From NCBI GenBank assembly GCA_900547305.1, contig URGH01000022.1, positions 1 to 33,379 of the forward strand: a stretch of DNA of 33,379 bases, in the 5' to 3' direction. The stretch comes from an uncultured Oscillospiraceae bacterium. Lineage in GTDB: Bacteria; Bacillota; Clostridia; Oscillospirales; Acutalibacteraceae. Below the pieces are notes generated by a model that was not told the origin of the DNA, did not search any database, and saw nothing but the letters and a program-made list of their open reading frames with translations. The stretch's first letter is position 1; each line of letters starts with the position of its first letter. Both the position numbers and the translations under genes were made by a program. Positions 7,619 through 15,663 of this stretch are shown here, one piece after another.

Positions 7619-8353
7619 ATGCCCATAATATATTTAAGCCCGTCTACGCAGGAGTTTAACCCTTATTACGGCGGCGGAAACGAAGAATACTATATGAATC
7701 TTATTGCCGACGCAATGGAGCCGTACCTTGCGGCGAGCGGAATACAGTTTACAAGAAACACGCCGGATATGACCGCCGCTTCTTCTATTGCAGCGTCAAA
7801 TGCCGGAAATTACGATTTACACTTAGCCCTGCACTCAAACGCCGTAGGGAGCGGTCAGCAGTCTACTGTGCGCGGAATTGACGTATATTATTACCCGACA
7901 AGCGTAAACGGCAAACGCTTTGCCGATATTGCGGCGAATAATTTGCAGCTTATATACCCGCTGCCCGGAATGGTGAAAACCGTTCCCACAACGAGACTCG
8001 GAGAGGTTGCGAGGGTAAGAGCGCCCGGGGTGCTTATAGAACTGGGCTACCACGATAACCCGCTCGACGCCGAATGGATACGGAACAATATAAACAATAT
8101 TGCGGAGAACCTTGTGCTTTCGCTTACGGAATATTTCGGAATACCGTTTAATATGCCGCAGCCGATACGCGTGGGATATGTAACCACCGAGGGCTCCAAC
8201 CTTAATATACGCTCGCGCCCCGATATTTCCGCGCCGATAATCGGCAAAATACCGAACGGCTCGGAAATTGTGATATATAACAGCCTGCCCGAATGGGATC
8301 TGGCAGGCTACGGCGGCATTACGGGCTATGTAAGCAACCGCTATGTAGCGTAA
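7619..8353 (+). CDS. N-acetylmuramoyl-L-alanine amidase (Amidase_3-like) with C-terminal SH3 domain
   Basis: 244 residues. Residues 1-175 resemble Amidase_3, zinc enzymes that cut the amide bond between N-acetylmuramic acid and the peptide stem. Candidate zinc/catalytic residues are E22/E23 (GGGNEEYYMN), H72 (HLALHSNA) and E141 (LIELGYHDNP). Residues 184-244 form a bacterial SH3 domain (SNLNIRSRPDISAPIIGKI) likely binding cell wall. The start at 7619 has AGGGGGAG at a good distance; an upstream in-frame ATG at 7577 lacks one. There is no signal peptide, as in phage endolysins and mother-cell lysis amidases such as CwlC. The usual first zinc histidine motif (DPGHGG) is replaced by SPSTQEF. Confidence 0.85.
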   Translation: MPIIYLSPSTQEFNPYYGGGNEEYYMNLIADAMEPYLAASGIQFTRNTPDMTAASSIAASNAGNYDLHLALHSNAVGSGQQSTVRGIDVYYYPTSVNGKRFADIAANNLQLIYPLPGMVKTVPTTRLGEVARVRAPGVLIELGYHDNPLDAEWIRNNINNIAENLVLSLTEYFGIPFNMPQPIRVGYVTTEGSNLNIRSRPDISAPIIGKIPNGSEIVIYNSLPEWDLAGYGGITGYVSNRYVA

Positions 8354-8361
8354 AAAAAGCC

Positions 8362-8416
8362 TTGACAAATTCACTCTAATGTGTTAGACTAAAATAAAAT
8401 CTAACGCATTAGAGTG
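8362..8416 (+). promoter_or_regulatory. Promoter with two BlaI-type operator dyads
   Basis: TTGACA (8362-8367), a 17-base spacer and TAGACT (8385-8390). Two dyads of the form TCTAA-N4-TTAGA lie at 8375-8388 and 8400-8413, 25 bp apart centre to centre. With flanks, 8372-8388 and 8400-8416 are inverted copies of each other with one mismatch in 17. The first covers the spacer and -10; the second lies just downstream of the -10, over the start region. This is the layout expected for autorepression by the BlaI/MecI-like protein encoded next. Confidence 0.9.
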
Positions 8417-8431
8417 AAAGGGGCGCATTTT

Positions 8432-8806
8432 ATGAACACACCCAAGGTTTTTGAAAGCGAATACCGTTTTTGTCTTATTTTGTGGGAAAACGAGCCGATA
8501 AAAAGCAGCGAGCTTGTGAAGCTCTGCAAAGATAGGCTCGGCTGGAAGCCCACCACAACCTACACCGTTATAAAGCGCTTATCCGAGCGGGGAGTACTTA
8601 AAAACGAAAACACGGTTGTTTCATCGCTTGTAAGCCGCGAGGAGGTTCAGGCGGCGGAAATAGACGAAATGGTGGAAAAAACCTTCGGCGGCTCTCTGCC
8701 CGCGTTTATAGCGGCGTTTACAAAGCACAGCAGGCTCTCAGAGCGGGAAATTGACGAGGTTCAGCAGATGATAGACCGTTTCAGGGAGGGTGAAAACAAT
8801 GGGTGA
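8432..8806 (+). CDS. blaI: BlaI/MecI-type transcriptional repressor
   Basis: 124-residue winged-helix repressor of the BlaI/MecI/CopY family. The DNA-binding half includes SELVKLCKDRLGWKPTTTYTVIKRLSERGVL, and the C-terminal helices (SREEVQAAEIDEMVEKTFGGSLPAFIAAFT) are the dimerisation part. The start at 8432 has GAAAGGGG eight bases upstream. It should bind the two dyads in its own promoter and be inactivated by proteolysis when the neighbouring M56 sensor detects a signal. The stop codon overlaps the sensor start. No beta-lactamase gene lies in the window, so the regulated target is unknown; cell-wall stress is a reasonable guess. Confidence 0.93.
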   Translation: MNTPKVFESEYRFCLILWENEPIKSSELVKLCKDRLGWKPTTTYTVIKRLSERGVLKNENTVVSSLVSREEVQAAEIDEMVEKTFGGSLPAFIAAFTKHSRLSEREIDEVQQMIDRFREGENNG

Positions 8807-10118
8807 TTTGTTTGTATCTATTCTTAATATGAGCATATCTGCCGTGTGGGTATTGCTTGCGGTGCTGCTTCTCCGTTTAATTTTTAAAAAAGCGCCAAAG
8901 CGCATAACCGTGCTGCTTTGGTGCATTGTGGGGCTGCGGCTTGTAATGCCCTTTTCGGTTGAAAGTATTTTCAGCCTTATACCAAGCAGCGAGACAGTGA
9001 GTAAGGCGTGGGACTCACCAAGACCCAGCCTTGAGTCGGGTATTACCGCGATTGATAACGGGGTAAACAATTATTTGGAGGGTCATTATTTTGAGGGCGT
9101 TACAAGACCCGCCGGGCATTTTACCGATATTACAACAATAGCCGCCGCAGCTTGGCTTATAGGTACAGCGGCGCTGCTTATATACACCGCAGTAAGCTTT
9201 TTCAGGCTTAAAAAAGGGTTGCGCACGGCGGTGCTTTTGCGCGATAATATTTTTCAAAGCGAAAAAATTTCATCGCCTTTTGTTTTCGGAATTATAAAGC
9301 CTAAAATTTATCTGCCTTTCGGCATAACGGAGCGCAACGCAGAAAGTGTAATTCTGCATGAGCAGGCACATATTTCCCGCAGGGATTATTTATGGAAACC
9401 GCTGGGGTTTCTGCTTTTATGCGTTCATTGGTTTAACCCGCTTATGTGGCTTGCATATGTACTGTTTTGCAGGGATATTGAGTTCGCCTGCGATGAAAGG
9501 GCAATAGGCCTGTTGAACACCGATAAACGGGCGGATTATTCCGAGGCACTGCTTAATTGCAACGCGGGGAGGCATATGCTTTTCGCCTATCCCCCCGCAT
9601 TCGGCGAGGTGGGCGTTAAAAGTCGGGTAAAAAGCGTGCTTAATTACAAAAAGCCCGCCTTTTGGTTAGCCGCGGCGGCGGTTATTGCGGGCATAGCCGC
9701 GTCCGTTTGCCTGCTTACAAACCCCAAAACCGGCTCGCGCAGGTCAGACAGTCTTGTGGTGCGGGATTGCATTGTAGAAGACGGGTGCGAGGGCATTGGC
9801 TATAAGCTTGTTTCAAGCACATACGAAAAAAACAATATATCTATCCGCGTCAAATGGACTAATAAACGAAAAGAAGATCTTTATTTCGGTGAAGAATTTA
9901 AGCTTTTTAAAACCGACGGCGACGCCGCCTGCACGCAGAAAAAAGCTACCGGCTTTGCCGCCGTGGGGAATATAATAAGCCCGGGCGGCAGCAAAACCGA
10001 AATTTATAATTTATCGGCTTATTACGATATTGAGCCCGGGGTACAATACAGGCTTGAAAAAACCTTTTATTTAAAAAGCGCGAATGACAAAAAAATACAA
10101 AGCCTATATTGTTTTTAG
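8799..10118 (+). CDS. blaR1: M56 (BlaR1-like) sensor protease, frame broken near the 3' end
   Basis: 439 residues in this frame. N-terminal membrane helices (from residue 3, FVSILNMSISAVWVLLAVLLL) frame a cytoplasmic zinc metalloprotease with H187-E188-Q-A-H191 and a downstream DIEFACDERAI. A further helix (AAAAVIAGIAASVCLLT) leads to an extracytoplasmic C-terminal region. BlaR1 proteins sense wall-active compounds and trigger loss of BlaI repression. The start at 8799 has GGGAGGG 8 bases upstream and overlaps the blaI stop. The frame ends prematurely at 10116-10118. The continuation lies in the +1 frame after seven A at 10089-10095 (see next entry). Restored, the protein would be about 594 residues. 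Confidence 0.88.
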   Translation: MGDLFVSILNMSISAVWVLLAVLLLRLIFKKAPKRITVLLWCIVGLRLVMPFSVESIFSLIPSSETVSKAWDSPRPSLESGITAIDNGVNNYLEGHYFEGVTRPAGHFTDITTIAAAAWLIGTAALLIYTAVSFFRLKKGLRTAVLLRDNIFQSEKISSPFVFGIIKPKIYLPFGITERNAESVILHEQAHISRRDYLWKPLGFLLLCVHWFNPLMWLAYVLFCRDIEFACDERAIGLLNTDKRADYSEALLNCNAGRHMLFAYPPAFGEVGVKSRVKSVLNYKKPAFWLAAAAVIAGIAASVCLLTNPKTGSRRSDSLVVRDCIVEDGCEGIGYKLVSSTYEKNNISIRVKWTNKRKEDLYFGEEFKLFKTDGDAACTQKKATGFAAVGNIISPGGSKTEIYNLSAYYDIEPGVQYRLEKTFYLKSANDKKIQSLYCF

Positions 10119-10584
10119 GGCTGGCGCGGCATTGGCTGAATATATGCCCGAAAAGGCGGCGTATACAGAGCCTTCGTCCGACTATACGAATGATAATATC
10201 CCCCAATTCAAAGTGGATAATTTCAGTTTTTCATTGCTTAAAAAAGAGCCCGACTCATCCGAATGGGAAAAAATCGGGGAGCTTTGGTCAATAAAGCTGG
10301 AAAAATCCAACTTTGACGAATTCTTTTTAACTGCGAATTGGGCGGACGGCGCGTCGGCGCAAAAAATCCGTAAGGATAATTTACACGCTTTTTCGGCGTT
10401 TGACGGGGATAAAACCTATTATTATTTACTTGAGCAGAAAAACGGCGATGTTTATATTGCGCAAAGCGGCACCGAATCAAGCGATTTTGTCTGGCTGTTT
10501 AAAATGAAACGTACCGATGAAAACGGTAATATAGATCTCGGCAAGCTGCATAACGCGGTATACCCGCAATCGGACAGACAGTGA
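10096..10584 (+). pseudogene. blaR1: Frame-shifted C-terminal part of the M56 sensor
   Basis: This stretch continues the sensor in another frame: removing one A from the A7 run at 10089-10095 joins ...NDKK to YKAYIVFRAGAALAEYMPEK. It encodes about 162 residues, including SIKLEKSNFDEFF, KIRKDNLHAFSAFD and YYYLLEQKNGDVYIAQSG, which resemble the extracytoplasmic C-terminal domain of clostridial BlaR1-like proteins. An ATG at 10084 could start a separate peptide, but there is no ribosome-binding site or signal sequence. It could be a true mutation, a homopolymer sequencing error, or slippage during expression. Confidence 0.8.
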
Positions 10585-10625
10585 GCTTTTAATTAAATGT
10601 TCTTTGCAATCTCAACTTGTTTGTA

Positions 10626-10864
10626 TTATTTTTCATTAAATACCTGAACCGCCGTGAGCAAAGCTAACAGGAAATAATCGCCGTTTTCTTTGGCTTTTGC
10701 CGATCGGTTTTGAATTTCCTCGTCCGTCATTTCCGTATTTTGCACATTTTTTTAATAAAATGAAAGTTTTTAATCACAAAAGACATAGCCGATTGCCCCT
10801 CCGGCGGCAATTGGCTTATTTTCTGCATAAGTACCTCGATTAATTCATCTTTGTTTTTTCCCAT
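10626..10864 (-). pseudogene. Small uncharacterised protein, apparently frame-shifted
   Basis: On the minus strand an ATG at 10864 with AAGGAGT upstream opens a 45-residue frame (MGKNKDELIEVLMQKISQLP...) ending at a TGA at 10727-10729. A second frame starts at 10730, overlapping that stop by ATGA, and gives 34 residues (MTDEEIQNRSAKAKENGDYF...) to 10626. Adding one A to the A7 run (T7 at 10747-10753 on the plus strand) joins both into one 79-residue protein with IKKNVQNTEMTDEEIQ across the joint, which reads more naturally than two peptides. The family is not recognised, and no membrane segment or signal is evident. Two coupled mini-genes remain possible. Confidence 0.5.
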
Positions 10865-10950
10865 AATTTTTACTCCTTTTTATATTCGATATGGGAAATA
10901 ATCGATGCATCCAAAAACTTCCAAAGCTATTTTATCAGATAAATATCCGT

Positions 10951-10984
10951 TTGACAATTCCTCTATATAGATATATATCTATAT
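10951..10984 (+). promoter_or_regulatory. TTGACA followed by a 20-bp AT palindrome
   Basis: In the gene-free stretch 10865-11217, TTGACA (10951-10956) is followed by a perfect 20-bp palindrome of alternating A/T with GATATATATC at its core (10965-10984). A -10-like TATATC sits at 10974-10979 with a 17-base spacer, inside the palindrome. No gene follows directly; the repeat element starts at 11005. It could be a relic promoter with operator, or simple AT-rich sequence. The rest of 10865-11004 shows nothing else clear. Confidence 0.3.
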
Positions 10985-11004
10985 GTGTATATAGTTTCCG
11001 ACAA

Positions 11005-11161
11005 CCCCTCCGTCATAGCTTACGCATGACACCTCCCCTTGCACAGGGGAGGCAATTTGGCTCCCTTCTTTTCGGATTTGCCGAAACAGAGGGGAGCTGT
11101 CAACGAAGTTGACTGAGGGGTATTTATCTAATGTCTACCGTCTAATATCTAATGTCTAATG
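11005..11161. repeat. Interspersed hairpin repeat, copy 2, with tandem heptamers
   Basis: Two inverted halves related to the element at 1225-1427. The first half (11005-11054) carries GTCAT/ATGAC and CCTCCCC/GGGGAGG arms and is nearly identical to 1330-1378. The second half (11059-11120) starts GGCTCCCTT, has an inner TTTCGG/CCGAAA hairpin and a GTCAAC/GTTGAC hairpin, and ends TGAGGGG. Here the halves are almost adjacent and in the opposite order from copy 1. Four tandem heptamers of the form TAATRTC (one degenerate) follow at 11129-11156, with a partial fifth to 11161, directly next to a promoter -35. Confidence 0.75.
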
Positions 11162-11190
11162 TTGACTTTTTACTCCGCCGCGGGTATACT
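11162..11190 (+). promoter_or_regulatory. Sigma-A-type promoter of the glycosyltransferase gene
   Basis: TTGACT (11162-11167), a 17-base spacer and TATACT (11185-11190), 27 bases before the ATG. The -35 begins at the base after the last heptamer of repeat copy 2. Confidence 0.85.
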
Positions 11191-11217
11191 GAAAACAGTA
11201 ACTAACGGAGGGGTTTT

Positions 11218-12339
11218 ATGAAAGCGCTTATACTTTCCTGCGGGACAGGCGGGGGACACAACGCCGCGGGCAGAGCAATAAAAGAGGAGCTGGAGCGCCG
11301 CGGCGATTCGGTTTTAATGCTTAACCCCTACGACCTTGCGGGCAAGCACACCGCAAAGCGGATAGACGAAACATATATTAAAACCGTGCAGGCGGCTCCG
11401 CGCGTTTTCGGGGCGGTGTATTCGGCGGGAAACGCTTACAGAAATCTGCCGTTCCGCTCGCCCGTGTATTTTGCGAATGCAGCAATGATAAATAAGCTGC
11501 AAAGGCTTTTTGAAAAAGAGAAGCCCGACGTTGTTTTTATGCCCCACCTTTTTCCTGCGGAAATAATAACGAATATGAAAAACCGCGGTATGGCAGTGCC
11601 TAAAACCGTTTTTATTGCGACCGACTACACCTGCATACCCTTTACCGAGGAGACCGACTGTGACGCGTTTGTGATACCCTCAAATAAGCTGACGGCTGAA
11701 TTTTTAAGGCGGGGAATACCGCGCGATAAGCTGTATCCCCTCGGTATTCCCGTAAGCCGTGCCTTTGCAGAGCCTTTATCGCGCGAAAAAGCGGCGGAAA
11801 TAACGGGGCTTGATAAAAATAAGCGCTACATTTTAATTTCCGGCGGCAGTATGGGTGCGGGAAAACTGGTTTTGGTAATAAAACTTTTATACGACCGCTA
11901 TAAAAACGATAAAAAAACCGAGCTTGTTGTAATTTGCGGCAGCAACAAGTGGCTTTACAAGCAGCTTGCGGGGCGTTACCCCGGCAAAATAACCGCCATT
12001 CGGTTTACCGATAAAATGGCGGCGTATATGCGTATGGCGGATGTATTCGTTACAAAGCCAGGCGGGCTTTCCACCACCGAGGGGGCGGTTCTCGGCGTGC
12101 CTATGGTGCACATAATGTCCATTCCCGGGTGCGAGACCAGAAATATGCGCTTTTTTGCGCAATACGGAATGAGCGTTCCCGTAAAAAGAATAGGTATGGG
12201 TTTGCCAAATGCTACAGACAGGCTGCTAAGCAGGGCAGAGGCTGAAAAAATAACCGATAATCAGCGGAAATATATAAACCCTAACGCCGCGGCGGATATA
12301 TGCCGACTGGCGGAAAGGCTTATAAATAACGGGTTATAG
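11218..12339 (+). CDS. MurG/UgtP-like glycosyltransferase (GT28 type)
   Basis: 373-residue GT-B fold transferase resembling the monogalactosyl/diglucosyl-diacylglycerol synthase and MurG group, which move a sugar from a nucleotide sugar to a membrane lipid acceptor. The N-terminal glycine-rich loop GTGGGHNAAGRAI (residues 9-21) corresponds to the acceptor side. ILISGGSMGAGK and the C-terminal PGGLSTTEGAVLGVP (from P281) are the nucleotide-sugar binding motifs. There is no transmembrane helix, so it is likely peripheral on the inner membrane face. The likely product is a glycolipid or lipoteichoic-acid anchor, but the substrate cannot be read from the sequence. It has its own promoter and GGAGGGG ribosome-binding site. 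Confidence 0.88.
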   Translation: MKALILSCGTGGGHNAAGRAIKEELERRGDSVLMLNPYDLAGKHTAKRIDETYIKTVQAAPRVFGAVYSAGNAYRNLPFRSPVYFANAAMINKLQRLFEKEKPDVVFMPHLFPAEIITNMKNRGMAVPKTVFIATDYTCIPFTEETDCDAFVIPSNKLTAEFLRRGIPRDKLYPLGIPVSRAFAEPLSREKAAEITGLDKNKRYILISGGSMGAGKLVLVIKLLYDRYKNDKKTELVVICGSNKWLYKQLAGRYPGKITAIRFTDKMAAYMRMADVFVTKPGGLSTTEGAVLGVPMVHIMSIPGCETRNMRFFAQYGMSVPVKRIGMGLPNATDRLLSRAEAEKITDNQRKYINPNAAADICRLAERLINNGL

Positions 12340-12357
12340 CTTTTTTGCCCCGAACAC

Positions 12358-12386
12358 TTGAAAAAATTTCAAAAAAATATTATAAT
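12358..12386 (+). promoter_or_regulatory. Sigma-A-type promoter of the tepA-ftsK operon
   Basis: TTGAAA (12358-12363), a 17-base spacer and a perfect TATAAT (12381-12386). It lies 62 bases before the ATG at 12449 and could drive the six-gene block down to the P-type ATPase. Confidence 0.88.
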
Positions 12387-12448
12387 ATGTATTGTTCGCG
12401 CTTTTTCTTCCATAATAAATATGATGATAAAAAACGGAGGAAAAGCGA

Positions 12449-13141
12449 ATGAGCACCGAAGAAAAAAAGGAAACCAATAAATCGGACGAACGCAAGGCGC
12501 AGCTTGAAGAAATAAAAGAAATGGGCTCGGTTGCCGCGTTTGACGGCAAGCACAAGATTTATTGCCTTACCATAATAGGCGAAATTGAGGGGCATAACGT
12601 TCTGCCCGAGCAGAACAAAACCACGAAATACGAGCATGTAATACCGCAGCTTGTGGCGATTGAGGAAAGCCGCGAAATTGAGGGCTTACTGGTAGTGTTA
12701 AACACTGTGGGCGGCGACGTTGAGGCGGGGCTTGCCATAGCGGAGCTTATATCGGGTATGAAAAAGCCGACCGTTTCGTATGTGCTGGGCGGCGGGCACT
12801 CAATAGGCGTGCCACTTGCGGTTTCGGCAAAGCGCTCGTATATTGCGCCCTCGGCTACCATGACGGTGCACCCCGTGCGAACAACGGGTCTTGTTATAGG
12901 CGTGCCGCAGGTTATGAACCACTTTGCGCGTATGCAGGCGAGAATAACCGACTTTGTGGTGCGTAATTCTTCAATTACAGCCGAGCGCTTTACCGAGCTT
13001 ATGATGAACACGGGCGAAATGGTGACCGACGTGGGCAGTGTGCTTTCGGGCGAGAAAGCGGTAAAAGAGGGGCTTATTGACGAAATAGGCAGCCTCGGCA
13101 CGGTTTTGGACGGGCTTTACAGACTTATTGAGAATAAATAG
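12449..13141 (+). CDS. tepA: ClpP-like serine protease (TepA family)
   Basis: 230 residues of the ClpP/crotonase fold. The serine nucleophile is S118 in GGGHSIGVPLAV and the histidine is H141 in TMTVHPVR; the acidic member is probably D194. The charged N-terminus (about 1-28) lacks a signal peptide, so the protein is cytosolic. Bacillus subtilis TepA (YmfB), proposed to aid protein translocation or degrade spore proteins, is encoded next to spoIIIE, and the same neighbour is present here, supporting TepA over housekeeping ClpP. CGGAGGAAAAG is the ribosome-binding site. A 41-nt gap without a terminator leads to the translocase. Confidence 0.9.
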   Translation: MSTEEKKETNKSDERKAQLEEIKEMGSVAAFDGKHKIYCLTIIGEIEGHNVLPEQNKTTKYEHVIPQLVAIEESREIEGLLVVLNTVGGDVEAGLAIAELISGMKKPTVSYVLGGGHSIGVPLAVSAKRSYIAPSATMTVHPVRTTGLVIGVPQVMNHFARMQARITDFVVRNSSITAERFTELMMNTGEMVTDVGSVLSGEKAVKEGLIDEIGSLGTVLDGLYRLIENK

Positions 13142-13182
13142 AGCGGTCATACGGCCGCGCATTACATAAGGAGCAGAAATTA

Positions 13183-15663
13183 ATGGCAGCGAAAAAGAAA
13201 AGCGGCAAATCGCGCGCGGGCAGCGCCACGGCGACCAAAATTCAAAACAGCGCGGCAAGAAAAGAGGCGGTGCAGGGCAGGCGGCAGTTACTTTCGGTAA
13301 TCTGGTTTGCGGTAGCCGTGTTTTTGCTGTGCGTGGTTTTCATTCCCGGGCAGAACGTGTGGCTTGCAATACATAACTTTATATTCGGCGTGTTCGGCGT
13401 TACGGCGTATTTCTACCCGTTTTTGCTGGGCTTTGTAGCCGTGCTTTTCGCAATGGATAAAATAGGCGGCTCTATGAACGCAAAGGTTATAGAATCGGGC
13501 ATACTTGTAATACTTGTAGGCGCGGCGGTGGATATTTTCACAAAGCATAACGACGTGCTTACCTTTTGGCAGCACCTGACCGCGGCGTATAAATCAGGCT
13601 CGCACCTTAAAAGCGGCGGCTTTTTGGGTGCGCTTGTGGGTCACCCGCTGTACCTTGCATTCGGCAAAACGGGCGCCGCAATAACCGCAATTTTGCTGAT
13701 ATTCGTGTTTTTAATGATAATTACGGGCACTACGCTTATGTCGCTTTTCCGTACCATGGCGCGGCCTGTAAAGAGTATATCCGAGCAGGCGGAAAACGCT
13801 TATCAGGCGCGGCTTGAGCGCGAAAGTGAGGAAACGCCGAGCGGCAAGCAGCTTAAAGTAATAAAGGGCTTTAATGTGGATATTCCCGTGGATGATATTC
13901 CCGAAAAGCGGAATATACCCAAAACCTCGCTTGATGAAAAGCAGCGCAAGGTGGTTTCGGCTTATTACGGCGAAACGCCCGAGAGCGAGCCTGAAAAGCC
14001 GACAGAGCCTGAAACAGAGGAAAAGGCGGACGATATAAAGCCGGAAATTGAAACAGCGCTTAAAGCCGCAAAAACCGAGGCAGAGGCAGAGAAAAGGGAT
14101 ATACCTACCGAAAAACCGGCAGAGCAAACAAAGCCCGCCGAGTTCTCAGTGCCTGAAAAGGACGCAGAGCCTAAGACAGAGGGCTACAGCTACCCACCGC
14201 TGACATTACTTAATAAATCAAAGGCGACCGATACCGCTGCGCTTTCGGCGGAACTTGACCACACCGCCGAGCATTTGGTGGAGACCCTTAAAAGTTTCGG
14301 CGTGGAAACCCGCATTGTGGATATAAGCCGAGGGCCTACGGTTACACGCTATGAATTGCAGCCCTGCGCTGGTGTTAAAATAAGCAAAATTACAAATTTG
14401 GCTGACGATATTGCCCTGAATCTTGCAACGGCGGGCGTTAGAATTGAGGCGCCTATACCCAACAAGGCGGCGGTGGGAATTGAAGTGCCTAACAAGGCAA
14501 GCGCCGTTGTGGGTGTTCGCGGAATACTTGAATCCCCCGCGTTTATAAACGCAAAAAGCAAGCTAACCGTAGCCCTCGGGCGCGATATAGGCGGCAATGT
14601 GGTGGTAACCGATATTGCAAAAATGCCGCACGGGCTTATAGCCGGCGCTACGGGCTCGGGTAAATCGGTCTGCATAAACTCAATAATAATAAGCCTGCTT
14701 TACAAGGCAACGCCTGATGAAGTAAAGCTGTTAATGATAGACCCAAAGGTGGTTGAACTCGGCATTTACAATGGCATACCGCACCTGCTTGTTCCCGTTG
14801 TAACTGACCCGCGCAAGGCGGCGGGGGCTCTCGGTTGGTCTGTTACCGAAATGGAGCGGCGTTATAAAATGTTTGCCGACCGCGGCGTGCGCGACCTTGC
14901 GGGCTATAACAAATTTGTTGAAAACCTGGGCGACCCCGAGGTTCAGAAAATGCCGCACATAGTTATAATAATAGACGAGCTTGCCGACCTTATGATGACC
15001 GCGCCCAACGAGGTTGAAGACTCAATAAACCGCATTGCGGCAAAGGCGCGTGCTGCGGGTATGCACCTTATAATCGCAACGCAAAGACCTTCTGTTGATG
15101 TTGTAACGGGCGTTATTAAGGCGAATATACCCACACGTATTGCTTTTGCGGTGTCCTCACAGATAGACAGCCGAACAATTCTTGATTCCGCAGGTGCGGA
15201 AAAGCTTTTAGGGCGCGGCGATATGCTTTTCAGCCCCGTGGGTTCAACAAAGCCCAACCGAATACAGGGCTGCTTTGTAAGCGACGAAGAGGTTGAGGCG
15301 GTAGTAGACTACATAAAGAGCGACCACACCGTAGACTATGACGACGACGTTATGGTTGAAATAGAGCGCCAGGCGGCAATAGAGAAAAAGCAGAAAACAG
15401 GTCTGCCCGAGGACGGTCCCGAGGGCGACCCGATGCTCGACGAGGCAATAAAAGTGGTTGTGGAAAACGGTATGGCTTCTACCTCGCTTTTGCAGCGAAA
15501 GCTGAAATTGGGCTATGCCCGCGCCGCGCGAATAGTGGACGAAATGGAGCAGCGCGGAGTGGTAGGACCGTATGAAGGCTCAAAGCCGCGCAAGGTGCTT
15601 ATTTCAAAGGAGCAGCTGCTTGAACGCGAGGCGGCGGGGGAAGTAAATGAAACGGCGGAGTAA
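13183..15663 (+). CDS. ftsK: DNA translocase FtsK/SpoIIIE
   Basis: 826-residue membrane-anchored DNA pump that moves chromosomes through the division or sporulation septum. The basic N-terminus (1-35) precedes about four to five transmembrane helices (to about residue 190), then a linker rich in E, K and P (about 195-340). The motor follows, with Walker A GATGSGKS (488-495) and Walker B ending in D598-E599 (VIIIIDELADL). The C-terminal winged-helix gamma domain (STSLLQRKLKLGYARAARIV to RKVLI) reads polarity sequences. The length fits SpoIIIE-type proteins. Its end overlaps the next gene by 17 bases. Confidence 0.96.
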   Translation: MAAKKKSGKSRAGSATATKIQNSAARKEAVQGRRQLLSVIWFAVAVFLLCVVFIPGQNVWLAIHNFIFGVFGVTAYFYPFLLGFVAVLFAMDKIGGSMNAKVIESGILVILVGAAVDIFTKHNDVLTFWQHLTAAYKSGSHLKSGGFLGALVGHPLYLAFGKTGAAITAILLIFVFLMIITGTTLMSLFRTMARPVKSISEQAENAYQARLERESEETPSGKQLKVIKGFNVDIPVDDIPEKRNIPKTSLDEKQRKVVSAYYGETPESEPEKPTEPETEEKADDIKPEIETALKAAKTEAEAEKRDIPTEKPAEQTKPAEFSVPEKDAEPKTEGYSYPPLTLLNKSKATDTAALSAELDHTAEHLVETLKSFGVETRIVDISRGPTVTRYELQPCAGVKISKITNLADDIALNLATAGVRIEAPIPNKAAVGIEVPNKASAVVGVRGILESPAFINAKSKLTVALGRDIGGNVVVTDIAKMPHGLIAGATGSGKSVCINSIIISLLYKATPDEVKLLMIDPKVVELGIYNGIPHLLVPVVTDPRKAAGALGWSVTEMERRYKMFADRGVRDLAGYNKFVENLGDPEVQKMPHIVIIIDELADLMMTAPNEVEDSINRIAAKARAAGMHLIIATQRPSVDVVTGVIKANIPTRIAFAVSSQIDSRTILDSAGAEKLLGRGDMLFSPVGSTKPNRIQGCFVSDEEVEAVVDYIKSDHTVDYDDDVMVEIERQAAIEKKQKTGLPEDGPEGDPMLDEAIKVVVENGMASTSLLQRKLKLGYARAARIVDEMEQRGVVGPYEGSKPRKVLISKEQLLEREAAGEVNETAE

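Noticed and set aside
10084..10584. Independent gene starting at ATG 10084
   Set aside because: It has no ribosome-binding site or signal sequence, starts inside the sensor gene and reads as the direct continuation of the sensor after a one-base shift.
13711..14127. Long open frames antisense to ftsK, dnaG, nfo and other genes
   Set aside because: They lie opposite well-supported genes, have no recognisable domains or ribosome-binding sites, and arise from the codon bias of the sense strand.
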